Below are positions 25,123-34,462 of a stretch of DNA of 47,058 bases, in pieces. The DNA lies in assembly GCA_029821195.1 (NCBI GenBank), contig JALGTU010000003.1, positions 1 through 47,058 on the forward strand, given 5' to 3'. The notes under the pieces were generated by a model, which worked only from the letters and a program-made list of their open reading frames with translations, was not told the DNA's origin and searched no databases. The stretch's first letter is position 1. Each line of letters opens with the position of its first letter. Source of the stretch: Candidatus Zipacnadia bacterium. GTDB lineage: Bacteria > Armatimonadota > Zipacnadia > Zipacnadales > Zipacnadaceae. A program made the translations under genes and the position numbers.

Positions 25123-27558
25123 TTAATCCTCCCCTCGCCCCTTCCCGCCCTGGGGACGGCCGTATTCCTTGAAGGCCTCGGCCAGTTCCTTGAGCCGGTC
25201 CTGGACGGCCTGGTGGACAGTACCCTTGGGGTAATTGCCCTGCGCGTCGGCCTGCCCCGCCGGCCTTCCGGTCAGAATTCCCAGGACCTCATCAACGGTC
25301 TCGACCGCCCAGACGTGGAATTTGCCCTGTTCGACCGCCGCCACGACCTCCTCGCGCAGCACCAGGTGGCGCACGTTGCTGGCCGGGATCACCACTCCCT
25401 GGTTGCCGGTGAGGCCCTTGATCTTGCAGGCGTAGAAAAAGCCCTCAATCTTGCGGGTGACCCCGCCAATGGGCTGGATCATGCCGTGCTGGTTGATCGA
25501 GCCGGTGACGGCGATATCCTGGCGCAGAGCTATGCCGCTGAGGCTGGAAAGCAGCGCAACCAGCTCGGCGCAGGAAGCGCTGTCGCCCTCGACCTGGGAG
25601 TAGCTCTGCTCGAAGCTGATGCTGGCCGCACAGCTCAGCGGCTGCTCGGTGGCATACTTCTGGCCCAGATAGCCGCTGAGGATGAGTACGCCCTTATTGT
25701 GGACGGGTCCGGAGAGCTTGGCCTCGCGCTCGATATTGACCACGCCATTGCTGCCCATGAAGCTGCGCGCGGTGATCCGGTTGGGCATGCCAATCATGTA
25801 GTCGCCGAACTGCATCACCTGCAGGGCGTTTATCTGGCCGACGGCAGCACCGTCGGTGTCAATCATCAAGGTGCCCTGCTGGATCATCTCCAGCAACTGT
25901 TCTTCGATGCGGTTCGACCGCCAGATGTGCTGCTCGATGGCGTAGTCAACGTCCTCGGGCTGGACCACCTCCCGATGGCCGTTGCGAGTGGCCCAGTAAC
26001 TGGCCTCGCGCACGAGGTCAACTACCGGCCCGAATCGGGTGGTGAGCTTCTCCTGGTCGGCGGCGGTGCGCACGCCGTACTCGACGACCTTGGCCACGGC
26101 TGCAGCAGAGAAGGCCGGCAGCTCCTCCTCCTGGCACTTGGCGGCGATGAACCGGGCGTACTCCCGGATCGTTTCCTCGCTGCGGTCAATAGTGACGTTG
26201 AAGTCGGCCTTGACCTTGAAGAGCTTGCTGAACTCATCGTCATAAATGTGGAGCAGGTAGTAGATCAGCGGAGTGCCGATCAAGACCACCTTGACGTTCA
26301 GGGGTATCGGCTGGGGCTCGAGGCTGACCGTGGAGATGAGCCGGAGTTGGTCCTGAATTGACTCAACGCGGACCTGTCCGTTCTTCAGGCATCGTTTCAA
26401 CGCTTCCCAGGCATAGGGCCGGCGCAGCACCGCCTCCGCCTCCAACAGCAGATACCCCCCGTTGGCCTTGTGCAGCGCTCCGGGCTTGATCATCGTGAAA
26501 TCGGTGACGAGCGCACCCATCCGCGTCTGGTACTCGATCTCGCCCGTCAGGTTGTCAATGGTCGGATTCATCTCGAAGACCACCGGCGCGCCCCTGCCAT
26601 CATCGTGGCCGACCAGGGCATTGATCCGGTAGCGGTCATAAGGAACGTGCTCTCCGCTCAGAAGTGCGTCGGGTATGGGGAACGGAGGTGTGTGCTCCTC
26701 ACCATCCCGGAAGCGGGCGACATTCTCCACCAGGTCCTGCTTCATCTGCTCGAGGTGTTCGATTACCGCATCGTATTCCCGGTATTCTTCGATCAGTTCG
26801 TCAATCAAGTGGCCGGTGGCAAATTGAATCGTCTGGCGGTCTAGCTCCCGCAGGGCCTTGCGCGCCTCCTTCTCCCGGCGGCGCAAATCCTGCATAAGAT
26901 CAACCAGTTTGTCCTGGAGCTGTTCGCGCTTCTTGTCCAGGGCCTGGCGCTCTTCGTCCTCGAGCGCGTCGTAATCCTGGGGACTCATCACCTCGCCGTC
27001 GCGGGCCGGCGCGACGACCAGCCCGCCCGGGCTGCGGCCGATGGTGAGGCCGGCTTTCTCCGCCTCCTGCTCAAACTCCCGCATCTCCCGGTGGCGTTCC
27101 TCCCGGAATTCCTTCAGCAGTTCGTCACGCTGGTTCTGGTATTCTTCGCTTTCAAAGGCGTTCTCAATGGCCTGGGTTACATCCTCGATAAGCTCGTCAA
27201 CGTCATTGGCCAGCCGGCGACCGTCCCCGGCGGCCAGCTCAATGGCGACCGGCGCGCGGGGGTCACTGAAGTTGTAGGCGTAGCACCAATCGCTGGGCGT
27301 GGGCTGCTCGGCGGCAATGGCCGCCAGGGCCTGACGAGTCATCGTCGAGCGCCCTGCCGCCACCGGCCCCAGCACGAAGATGTTATAGCCGTGACTGGGA
27401 ACGTTCGCGCCAAAATCAACTGCCGCCATCGCGCGCTGCTGGCCGATAGGCTCAGCCATCGGCTCCAGCTCCACGGTTGTCTCGAAATCCAGTGTCGTGG
27501 GGTCGCAGGTCCAGCGTAATCGCTCTGCGGGAACTTCGAATCTGCTATAATCTAACAC
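25123..27558 (-). CDS. Lon-like ATP-dependent protease (LonB-type, AAA plus S16 domain)
   Basis: The 811-aa cytoplasmic protein starts with GTG (27558) behind AGGAG. An ATPase domain has Walker A GPVAAGRST (residues 64-72, with Arg for Lys, as often in this subfamily). Within it is a long inserted coiled coil rich in Glu and Arg (about 110-270). The C-terminal S16 protease domain has the catalytic Ser in VEGDSASCAELVALLSSLS and the Lys in PIGGVTRKIEGFF. This class (COG1067) degrades proteins in an ATP-dependent way, and its natural targets are little known. It heads a minus-strand group with the DUF72 remnant, the Clp1-like kinase and the G1PDH-like protein. Confidence 0.92.
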   Translation of the reverse strand: MLDYSRFEVPAERLRWTCDPTTLDFETTVELEPMAEPIGQQRAMAAVDFGANVPSHGYNIFVLGPVAAGRSTMTRQALAAIAAEQPTPSDWCYAYNFSDPRAPVAIELAAGDGRRLANDVDELIEDVTQAIENAFESEEYQNQRDELLKEFREERHREMREFEQEAEKAGLTIGRSPGGLVVAPARDGEVMSPQDYDALEDEERQALDKKREQLQDKLVDLMQDLRRREKEARKALRELDRQTIQFATGHLIDELIEEYREYDAVIEHLEQMKQDLVENVARFRDGEEHTPPFPIPDALLSGEHVPYDRYRINALVGHDDGRGAPVVFEMNPTIDNLTGEIEYQTRMGALVTDFTMIKPGALHKANGGYLLLEAEAVLRRPYAWEALKRCLKNGQVRVESIQDQLRLISTVSLEPQPIPLNVKVVLIGTPLIYYLLHIYDDEFSKLFKVKADFNVTIDRSEETIREYARFIAAKCQEEELPAFSAAAVAKVVEYGVRTAADQEKLTTRFGPVVDLVREASYWATRNGHREVVQPEDVDYAIEQHIWRSNRIEEQLLEMIQQGTLMIDTDGAAVGQINALQVMQFGDYMIGMPNRITARSFMGSNGVVNIEREAKLSGPVHNKGVLILSGYLGQKYATEQPLSCAASISFEQSYSQVEGDSASCAELVALLSSLSGIALRQDIAVTGSINQHGMIQPIGGVTRKIEGFFYACKIKGLTGNQGVVIPASNVRHLVLREEVVAAVEQGKFHVWAVETVDEVLGILTGRPAGQADAQGNYPKGTVHQAVQDRLKELAEAFKEYGRPQGGKGRGED

Positions 27559-27720
27559 TTGCCACTCCTGTTATGGCTATATGAGGTGCGGATGATAGTA
27601 CAGGTATATGTATATTGCCCGCCGCTGGTCGAAGCACCTTCCTGGGTGAGCACAACTTTCCCAGCACCCGCCGGGAAGGGAACGCACCCTCAGGTTGAGA
27701 ACCTATCGTGTGTGGTGTGA

Positions 27721-28680
27721 ATGAGCTACCCGACCGTGCCGTACGAACCGCAGCAAGCGTCGGCCCTGGTTGCCCTGATAAACTCCGCCTATGCCGAATG
27801 GCGGAGCCTGCCCCGGGTCGTGGGCGTGAAGGAAGAGCTGCCGCCGCTGACCGTTGGTGCCTGGGAGGAGATGCTTCGGGACGGCCAACTCGATCCCGAG
27901 GGTATCTTCAGCATCTGGTCCGAGGGCCGACCGGTCAGCGTAGTCACCGTCCGTGTGGAATCCGAAGGCGGTCAGGCACGGCTGGGCTACCTTGCCACCG
28001 CCCCTGAGCACCGCCGCCGTGGCTGGGCCTCGGCCTGCCTGGCCAATGCGCTGGACTATGCCCGCCGGGCGGGAGCGCATACGGTCCAGCCCCAGCGCTT
28101 TGTAGACAGTCGGTGGGAATCAGCCTGTCGCTTCCTGGAAGCCAACGGATTTCTCAGGCCCGAGCCGGAGAAGAAGGACATCACGATGCTCATGGACGTT
28201 GAGCAGTATGAGCCGCGCCCGGTGGTGGTGCCCGAGGGGTATGAACTGGTCAATTTCCGGGGCGGTGACGAGGCGGTGTGGGTCGGCCTGCTCCGGGCCT
28301 GTTTCGAGGGCAATTTCCCTGACACCTTCTTCGCTGACCGCTTCGCTGGCCGTCCGTACGACTTCGATCCGCAGGGCTGGTTCTTCGTCGAGCATAACGG
28401 GGAGAAGGTGGCTACGCAGGGCTTGCGCATTTGGCACGATCCCGATGATCCTGAGCAGATAACCGGCGCGCAGATAGACTGGGTTTGCACCCTCCCCGAG
28501 CACCGGGGCAAGGGTATCGGCACGGCACTGTTGACCGCCTGCCTCAACTACGGCAAGCTGCTACGGCCCCGCCCTCTTGTGCTGGTAACCCAGCCGTTCC
28601 GAAAGCCCGCCCTCCGGCTGTACGAGAGGTTCGGCTTCCGCACGGTGCGGGAACTGCGTGTGTATACCCGTGCTCTGTAA
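27721..28680 (+). CDS. tandem GNAT-family acetyltransferase
   Basis: The 319-aa protein has two GNAT folds, one in each half. The first has the acetyl-CoA loop APEHRRRGWASACLANAL (about residues 92-110). The second has LPEHRGKGIGTALLTACLNYG (about 260-280) followed by LRLYERFGFRTV. The arrangement is like mycothiol synthase (MshD) and related enzymes, but the substrate cannot be read from sequence. There is no clear Shine-Dalgarno before the ATG, so the leader may be very short. The gene is divergent from the Lon-like protease gene across a 162-base gap. Confidence 0.88.
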   Translation: MSYPTVPYEPQQASALVALINSAYAEWRSLPRVVGVKEELPPLTVGAWEEMLRDGQLDPEGIFSIWSEGRPVSVVTVRVESEGGQARLGYLATAPEHRRRGWASACLANALDYARRAGAHTVQPQRFVDSRWESACRFLEANGFLRPEPEKKDITMLMDVEQYEPRPVVVPEGYELVNFRGGDEAVWVGLLRACFEGNFPDTFFADRFAGRPYDFDPQGWFFVEHNGEKVATQGLRIWHDPDDPEQITGAQIDWVCTLPEHRGKGIGTALLTACLNYGKLLRPRPLVLVTQPFRKPALRLYERFGFRTVRELRVYTRAL

Positions 28681-28732
28681 TCAACTGAATGGCCGGACCT
28701 GGATTCGTGCCGCTAAGGGGAGTTGGTGATCT

Positions 28733-28882
28733 ATGCTTATGATGGGCACACCGCTGCTTTACCAGGCCATCGCTATTCCTGCCCAGTTTGTGGTCACTGC
28801 GGATGGACTGAGGAACAGCAGCACAACGGCAGCTCAGTGGCAGCGCAACGACGCCACGGAATCCGATAGTGGCACCGGCTAG
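28733..28882 (+). CDS. possible 49-aa small protein
   Basis: An ATG-started frame of 49 codons follows AAGGGG about 12 bases upstream and ends at TAG 28880-28882. I recognise no family and see no membrane segment of usable length. The codon pattern is not decisive. It lies in the gap of about 300 bases between the GNAT gene and hflX, which otherwise holds a palindromic repeat. Confidence 0.2.
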   Translation: MLMMGTPLLYQAIAIPAQFVVTADGLRNSSTTAAQWQRNDATESDSGTG

Positions 28883-28902
28883 GTTCAAGAAACCCCCGTT
28901 TC

Positions 28903-28956
28903 GGTAGGACAGGCGTCCCACCGGTGTCCTTGGACAGGCGAGACGCCTGTCCTACC
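28903..28956. repeat. palindrome built of two GACAGGCG units
   Basis: Outer arms GGTAGGACAGGCGTC (28903-28917) and GACGCCTGTCCTACC (28942-28956) pair perfectly over 15 bp. The right half also contains the complete short unit GACAGGCG-AGA-CGCCTGTC (28932-28950) seen at 5128 and 22537. The element lies 33 bases after the hflX stop and could act as its transcript end. Confidence 0.88.
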
Positions 28957-28989
28957 GGTATTGAGAAGAGTACAGCGTTTTGCCCCAAC

Positions 28990-30312
28990 CTAAGGACGGC
29001 CCTCCCCCATCACGAACGGTTCCAGCTTGGCGAGCATTTCGGCGTCTACCTCCACCTGGGCCTCGACGTAGTCCGCTTCGTATTCCTGACTGACCACGTG
29101 CCCGCGTTGGTGGATCATATCTAGCAGCTCCAGCCGGTCGTAGGGCAGCCGAACCGTCGCTGATTTGCGGCGCTCCGCGACCAGCTCCTTGATGCACAGC
29201 TTGAGTTCCTCCAGGCCGTAGCCGTCCGTGGCCGAGATGCGGATGGCATTGGGCAACCGGCGCAGCCGCTGCCAGGTGGGCTCGGGGTCGGGTACCAGGT
29301 CCCACTTGTTGAGCGCGGCCACGTACGGCTTGTCCAGCGCCTGCAGTTCCCCGAGAATCTCTTCGCTGGTGCGATGCTGCTGGAGCGCCTCCGGGTCACT
29401 TGCGTCAATGACCTCGATCAGCACGTCGGCCTGGACGGCCTCTTCCAGCGTCGAGCGAAACGACGCGATCAGATTGGGCGGCAGGTCGCGGATGAACCCG
29501 ACCGTGTCGCTCGCCAGGATGCTGACACCGTCGCCTAACTCAACCCGCCGCACCGTGGGATCGAGCGTTTCGAAGAGCCGGTCGTGCGCCTCGACCTGCT
29601 CCGAGCCGGCCAGGGCGTTGAGCAGGCTGGATTTGCCCGCGTTCGTGTAGCCGATGATGCCGACGAGCGGTAGGCCCGACTCGTGGCGGGCGGCGCGCTC
29701 GGTCTCCCGGCGTCGGCCCATCTCCTCCAGCTGGCGGCGCAGTCGGGTGATGCGCTGGCGCAGCCGGAGCCGGTCCATCTCCAGCTTGGTCTCGCCCGGG
29801 CCGCGCACGCCGATGCCCAGCGCCCGGCCCCCACCGATTCGCGACATCATTTTGCCGTGGCCGACCAGCCGTGGCAGCAGGTAGGTGAGTAGCGCCAGTT
29901 CCACCTGCAGCTTGCCCTCGCGGCTGCGGGCGTGCTGGGCAAAGACATCCAGGATAAGCTCAACGCGGTCGAGGACCTTGCAATCGTCGAGCACGTCCAG
30001 GATATTGTTAATCTGCGCGGGCCTGAGCGTCGCGTTAAAGACCACCATGTCGGCCTCGTTAGCCGCCACGTTTTCTTTGATCTCCTGCAGCTTGCCTTTG
30101 CCTACGTAGGTGGCCCGGTCGGGCTTGCGGCGGGTTTGCATAACCACATCCACGACGGAGGCCCCCGCCGCGCGCACCAGTTGGAGCAGTTCCTGCATTG
30201 CGGCGTGACCGGCACCGGCGAAGTCCTCCAGGCCCACCACCACCGCGCGTTCCGGCTCGAGAGTTATCTCCTCACGGCCCACAACTATTTCTTCGTTAAA
30301 GGCCAAGTCCAC
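28990..30312 (-). CDS. hflX: ribosome-associated GTPase HflX
   Basis: HflX is a GTPase that splits stalled 50S/30S ribosomes, notably after heat or antibiotic stress. The 440-aa protein has the N-terminal HflX domain with YVGKGKLQEIKENV and the Gly-rich linker GGGRALGIGVRGPGETKLE. The G domain shows G1 GYTNAGKSSLLNAL, G3 DTVGFIRDLP and G4 NKWD. A C-terminal domain follows. Length and motif order are normal. The gene is downstream of the phosphodiesterase-like gene on the same strand with a 16-base gap. Confidence 0.95.
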   Translation of the reverse strand: MDLAFNEEIVVGREEITLEPERAVVVGLEDFAGAGHAAMQELLQLVRAAGASVVDVVMQTRRKPDRATYVGKGKLQEIKENVAANEADMVVFNATLRPAQINNILDVLDDCKVLDRVELILDVFAQHARSREGKLQVELALLTYLLPRLVGHGKMMSRIGGGRALGIGVRGPGETKLEMDRLRLRQRITRLRRQLEEMGRRRETERAARHESGLPLVGIIGYTNAGKSSLLNALAGSEQVEAHDRLFETLDPTVRRVELGDGVSILASDTVGFIRDLPPNLIASFRSTLEEAVQADVLIEVIDASDPEALQQHRTSEEILGELQALDKPYVAALNKWDLVPDPEPTWQRLRRLPNAIRISATDGYGLEELKLCIKELVAERRKSATVRLPYDRLELLDMIHQRGHVVSQEYEADYVEAQVEVDAEMLAKLEPFVMGEGRP

Positions 30313-30328
30313 CTACCTCCCCGGCGCG

Positions 30329-32008
30329 CTACATGTAGCCCAGATTGCGCAGCCGCTCGACGATTATCGCCTCTTCTTCGGCCGTATACGGTGAAGCTGG
30401 TGGCCTGCGGCTGGCTTCCTGCGCCGCAGTTGCTCGCTCCATCTCCGGGAAATCTACTTCAAAGCAGCGTGATAGCGGCGCACCATCCACATAATCAGGC
30501 ACCGGCTGGCCCAGCAGGCGCAGGATGGTCGCAGCGATATCCTCAATCCGCGCGCCGGTAGTCTCCGTCCCGCTGCGCACGCCCGGTCCGTAGATTATCG
30601 CCGTACCTTCGGGGGCATGTCCGCCGGTTATACCCGGCACGGGTATCGCCGGTGCGACTTCGATACGCTGCCCGTCCCAGTCGGCAATCAGGGGGCCCTC
30701 CAGCGTAATCTGCTGGTTCCACCAGATGCCGATGTCGGGCATGACGTCGAGATACGGGCCGTCGTACAGCTCTTCCCGGGGGAAAACCCGGTCAGCGGCA
30801 GGCTGTCCCGTGGCCCCGTCCTCAGCCGAGGATATCAGGTCAAAGAGCTGCGCGCGCACCTGTTCGTATTCTTCGCCGGGCGCGACAATCCCCTGGGGCT
30901 GTCGGCCGCGCAGGTTCACCCACGGGGCCGTCTCCCAGTAATAAGAATACGCGCGCGTCCGGGGCCAGTCAATCCGCTCGGTCAGCTGCCGGGAGAAGAA
31001 CGACTCTACCGCTCTTCGGCCCAGGCGGGTCCCATACAGGCGCATCTTGAGGCCCTTGGGCAGCAGGTGATGGAGCGTCTCGCCCAGCTTCTGCCGCGCC
31101 GCATCGCTAACGACGCGAAGTCGCCCCCCGCTAGCCGATCTCTCCACCGTCAGGCCGGCAGCGCGCAATAGATTGGGCAGGTATGTGCGCCCGCGGTTAT
31201 AGATGCCTGCTCCGTGGTCCGAAGCGATCATAATGACGGTATCGTCCCCGGCCAGCTCGCGCCACTGCCCGATGATTTCGTCCATCACCTGGTACGCCTG
31301 CAGCACCGGATTACCCCAGCGTTCTACCTGCTCGGGGGCGTAATCGGGGTGATTCGGGTCGCACAGGTGCCAGAAATAGTGCTGGAGGGCGTCGGTTTCC
31401 ACGAACGCAATGGCGAACAGGTCCCAGCTCCCCTGCTCGTAAAGATACCTGCCAATCTGCGATTTCTTGCGCAGGCCAGCCAGGGCCGCCTCGATCGCGG
31501 GCTTGTAATGTCCGCGCAGGACGTGGTGCTTGACTTCGGTGTGGAAGGGATACCGCCCGAAGCGCCGGCGCAGCTCGTCAGCCAACTCCGGCGGCCAGGT
31601 CGCGCCCCGGCGGCGCAGCGAGGGGCACAGCCAGCCGGCAATGCCCGGGCCGTTGAGCGGGGGCATCGGATAGGTGCAGGGGATGTTCAGGCACGCCACC
31701 CGCGCTCCGACTTGGCTCAGCATTGTGAAGACCGTGGGCACCTGAATGTCGGCAGAGGTGACCCGGGCCACCTCGTAGCTGCCGGGCCGGCGCTGGAGGA
31801 AGCTGAATATGCCGTGCTTGCCGGGATTTACCCCCGTTATCATACTCGGCCAGGCCTGCGGGCTGGAGAACTCCGGCGTGGAGCGCAGTGGCCCGGCCGC
31901 GCCAGCGGCGAGCATCTCCCGCAGATGCGGGAGGTAGCCCTGCTCGGTCCATTCCTGAACCAGGCTGAGGCTGAGTCCGTCAATGCCGATTAGCAGTATT
32001 CGGGGCAT
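30329..32008 (-). CDS. alkaline-phosphatase-superfamily phosphohydrolase/phosphomutase-like protein
   Basis: The 559-aa protein begins ILLIGIDGLSLSLVQEW with the first metal Asp. The nucleophile region is PEFSSPQAWPSMITG (Ser in place of the usual Thr) followed by VNPGKHGIFSF, as in the COG3379 family. Further metal ligands are in ETDALQHYFWH and IASDHGAGIYN. It probably cleaves or transfers phosphate esters, and the substrate is unknown. No signal peptide is seen, so it is probably cytoplasmic. A good promoter lies about 44 bases upstream, divergent from the CapA-like gene. Confidence 0.85.
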   Translation of the reverse strand: MPRILLIGIDGLSLSLVQEWTEQGYLPHLREMLAAGAAGPLRSTPEFSSPQAWPSMITGVNPGKHGIFSFLQRRPGSYEVARVTSADIQVPTVFTMLSQVGARVACLNIPCTYPMPPLNGPGIAGWLCPSLRRRGATWPPELADELRRRFGRYPFHTEVKHHVLRGHYKPAIEAALAGLRKKSQIGRYLYEQGSWDLFAIAFVETDALQHYFWHLCDPNHPDYAPEQVERWGNPVLQAYQVMDEIIGQWRELAGDDTVIMIASDHGAGIYNRGRTYLPNLLRAAGLTVERSASGGRLRVVSDAARQKLGETLHHLLPKGLKMRLYGTRLGRRAVESFFSRQLTERIDWPRTRAYSYYWETAPWVNLRGRQPQGIVAPGEEYEQVRAQLFDLISSAEDGATGQPAADRVFPREELYDGPYLDVMPDIGIWWNQQITLEGPLIADWDGQRIEVAPAIPVPGITGGHAPEGTAIIYGPGVRSGTETTGARIEDIAATILRLLGQPVPDYVDGAPLSRCFEVDFPEMERATAAQEASRRPPASPYTAEEEAIIVERLRNLGYM

Positions 32009-32058
32009 ATTCAGTATGCGGGTCAGGTGTGATTGTGGAAAGAGCCGGTACTCTCCTA

Positions 32059-32087
32059 ATGATACCGTGGGCGGGTGTCGCTGTAAA
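32059..32087 (-). promoter_or_regulatory. promoter for the phosphodiesterase-like gene
   Basis: On the minus strand -35 TTTACA (32087-32082), a 17-base spacer and -10 TATCAT (32064-32059) each match consensus at five of six positions. The predicted start near 32052 gives a leader of about 44 bases before the ATG at 32008. Confidence 0.6.
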
Positions 32088-32132
32088 GAGAGAACTTGTG
32101 AACCCAGTGACGGGACCGGGCAGCGAAATCAT

Positions 32133-32162
32133 TTGACTGCTCCTGGCATTCTTGGCTATGAT
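32133..32162 (+). promoter_or_regulatory. promoter for the CapA-like gene
   Basis: TTGACT (32133-32138) and TATGAT (32157-32162) are separated by 18 bases, each matching consensus at five of six positions. The predicted start near 32169 is about 30 bases before the ATG. It faces away from the promoter at 32059-32087. Confidence 0.6.
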
Positions 32163-32198
32163 AGGGGGGTATTCAGCAGTGGAAACGAGAGTTTTTGG

Positions 32199-33347
32199 AT
32201 GATGAGTAGACTGTCGCGGATATGCTTGCTGGTGGTGGCGACCGGGCTTGCAGCTGCGTTGGTGGGTTGTCCGGCGGCGCCGAACATGTCCTCGAGTGCT
32301 GCGGCTAAGCTTGGGCCTGTGCCGAGCCCGACCCCGCCGCCGCCCCGGAAGCTGCACATGGTGGCGGTCGGCGATATTATGCTGGATCGGTCGGTGGGCA
32401 GGAAGATCAACGCCAACGGCTGCGCCAGCATCGTCGCGCAGGTCGCCGAGCAGCTCCGGCGTGCCGATATCACCTTCGGCAACCTGGAGTGTCCGCTGTC
32501 CACCGTCGGGCCGCATCAGCCCAGCGGAGCGTGCGTCTTCCGGGCCGACCCGAAAACGGTGAAGGTGCTGGTACTGGGCGGGTTCGACATCGTATCGCTC
32601 GCCAATAACCATACGCTCAATTCCGGCAGCGCGGCGCTGATGCAGACCCTGGATCATCTGGAGGAGGCCGGTATCGCCTACGTGGGAGCCGCGCGCCAAA
32701 AGGAGCGCGGCTCACAGCCAACCTTCTTCGTGGTGCAGGATATGAGGATCGGCTTTTTGGCGTATACGGATTTAAGTTTCGCGCACGGAAGTTATTCAAA
32801 GGTTGACCGGGGACTGACCGAATTGCGTGCCCAGATTACGGAGACGGCGAACAATTGCAACCTGTTAGTTGTCTCATATCACTGGGGAGAAGAATATCGG
32901 CGCAAGCCGACCAGCCGGCAAGTCCAGGTGGCTCACGCCAGCATCGAAGCCGGCGCTGACGTGGTCCTGGGCCACCATCCGCATGTTCTGGAAGGCGTCG
33001 GGATCTATCAGGAGAGACCCATCTTCTACAGTATGGGCAACTTCGTCTTTGACCAGCGCAGCGGCGAGCGGATGGAGAGCGCGATCTTTGACCTGTACTA
33101 CACGCAGGGCCGGGGCTGGCGCGTCGAGGTGACGCCGGTATGGATTCCCCGGTCACGGCTAGGGCCTGAATACGCCACGGGCGAGCGGCAGGATCGGATC
33201 TTGAGCCGTTTCCAGCAGATGTCCGCCGATTTGGGCACCGAGGTGCAAATCCGGGATGGGCGGGCCTACATCAGTTGCCCCATCGAACAGCGGAAGTCAG
33301 AGACCGTGGCCGAACCGTCCGGGGCACCAATCGAAGCGGTACACTGA
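32199..33347 (+). CDS. CapA/PgsA-like metallophosphatase-fold lipoprotein
   Basis: The 382-aa protein has a lipoprotein signal (LLVVATGLAAALVGC, cysteine near residue 24), a Pro-rich linker and then the CapA domain. The domain carries MVAVGDIMLDRSVG, FGNLECPLS, VSLANNHTLNSG, LGHHPHVLEGV and YSMGNFVFDQ, which resemble calcineurin-type metal-binding motifs. Members are linked to poly-gamma-glutamate capsule formation, but many are of unknown role. The frame is open to 31983, yet only the ATG pair at 32199/32202 gives a signal peptide and lies after the promoter. The parvulin isomerase gene follows by 20 bases. Confidence 0.87.
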   Translation: MMSRLSRICLLVVATGLAAALVGCPAAPNMSSSAAAKLGPVPSPTPPPPRKLHMVAVGDIMLDRSVGRKINANGCASIVAQVAEQLRRADITFGNLECPLSTVGPHQPSGACVFRADPKTVKVLVLGGFDIVSLANNHTLNSGSAALMQTLDHLEEAGIAYVGAARQKERGSQPTFFVVQDMRIGFLAYTDLSFAHGSYSKVDRGLTELRAQITETANNCNLLVVSYHWGEEYRRKPTSRQVQVAHASIEAGADVVLGHHPHVLEGVGIYQERPIFYSMGNFVFDQRSGERMESAIFDLYYTQGRGWRVEVTPVWIPRSRLGPEYATGERQDRILSRFQQMSADLGTEVQIRDGRAYISCPIEQRKSETVAEPSGAPIEAVH

Positions 33348-33367
33348 CGGAGAAGGGGAGTATTGTT

Positions 33368-34336
33368 ATGCCAGACAGCAGACGCTTGTGCCGCATTGTG
33401 TTACTGGCAGTAGTGGGCGTACTTATCGCCGGCGTGGTGGGGGCAGATGACAAGCCTGTCGCTAAGGTCAACGGCGAGATTATCACCGAAGCGGTCCTGC
33501 TCGACGAGCTGATGGCTCGGCACGGCTATGCCGTCCTGGAGACGATGATCGAAGCGCTGGCCATCCGCCAGCAGGCTGAGGCCAGGGGCGTTTCAGCCAC
33601 GCCCGAGGAGATCGAGGCACGTTACCAGCGACTCAAGAGCGAGATCGTGGCCCGCAAGTCATCACGGCAGCTCACGGATGCGCAGGCCTTCGCCATGTGG
33701 CTGGCCCAGCGCGATCTCAATCCCCGGACTTTCCGGCAAGAGGTTGAGTTGCAGATCTTGCTGGAAGCGATGGTGAAGGATGAAGTCAAGGTAACTGAGC
33801 AGGAAGTGGCGCACTATTACGAGACTAACGCCAAGCAGCTCGAGAGGGCCGAAATGGTAAAAGTAAGCCACATTACTGTTACCACGGAGGAAGAAGCCCA
33901 GCGAATCCGCCAGCAGATCCTGGATCGCACGATCACCTTCGAGGAGGCGGCGCGAGAGTACTCCATTGATCCCTATGGCCGGGAAAACGGGGGTTTGCTG
34001 CCGTGGATGGGGCGGGGCGAACTGCCCAACGCGGCCTGGGAGCCAATTCGGGAGCAAGCCTTCAAGCTTAAGTTGGATGGGGAAATCAGCGCAGTGTTCC
34101 AGACTCCTATGGGCTGGGACATACTGCGCCGCGAGGGCTACCAGAAAGGTGGCACCCCGCCCTTCGAGGATATTCAGGAAGAGCTGACCGCGCAACTCTA
34201 CCGCTTCCGGCTGGCCCGCACCGCCCGCGAGATGCGCAGTGCCATAATCAAGATGGCCAAAGTCGAGCGGTTCATTGAGTTCTCGTCTACTGGGGAAGAG
34301 ATCGGGGTGGCCGAGGAAGCCGCTGCGGGCAACTGA
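33368..34336 (+). CDS. exported parvulin-type peptidyl-prolyl isomerase (SurA/PrsA-like)
   Basis: The 322-aa protein begins with a cleavable signal (RIVLLAVVGVLIAGVVGADD). A SurA_N-like region (VAKVNGEIITEAVLLDEL) and a parvulin domain (about residues 160-260, with SHITVTTEEEAQRIRQQI, ENGGLLPWMGRGELP and GWDILRREGY) follow. Unlike the isomerase at 697-1662 it has no lipobox cysteine, so it is probably soluble in the periplasm or released. GAAGGGGAG lies about ten bases before the ATG, and the open frame upstream of it is only a shadow of the CapA-like gene. The gene is part of a plus-strand group with the CapA-like and TPR lipoprotein genes. Confidence 0.88.
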   Translation: MPDSRRLCRIVLLAVVGVLIAGVVGADDKPVAKVNGEIITEAVLLDELMARHGYAVLETMIEALAIRQQAEARGVSATPEEIEARYQRLKSEIVARKSSRQLTDAQAFAMWLAQRDLNPRTFRQEVELQILLEAMVKDEVKVTEQEVAHYYETNAKQLERAEMVKVSHITVTTEEEAQRIRQQILDRTITFEEAAREYSIDPYGRENGGLLPWMGRGELPNAAWEPIREQAFKLKLDGEISAVFQTPMGWDILRREGYQKGGTPPFEDIQEELTAQLYRFRLARTAREMRSAIIKMAKVERFIEFSSTGEEIGVAEEAAAGN

Positions 34337-34462
34337 CCGCGACCGACCGGGCGGAGTATATCCGATGGGCGGCAAGCACGGGGAAGGAAATCCGAGTACA
34401 CTTGGTGAATAGGCTACAAAAGTAGTGCTGCGTGTCAACAAAATGAAGGGAGTAGGGAACCA

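Noticed and set aside
28733-28882. Small 49-aa gene as a confident call
   Set aside because: It is listed only at low confidence because there is no family, and the ribosome site is poorly spaced.
31983-32198. N-terminal extension of the CapA-like protein
   Set aside because: It precedes the predicted promoter start, overlaps the divergent gene, and would bury the lipoprotein signal peptide.
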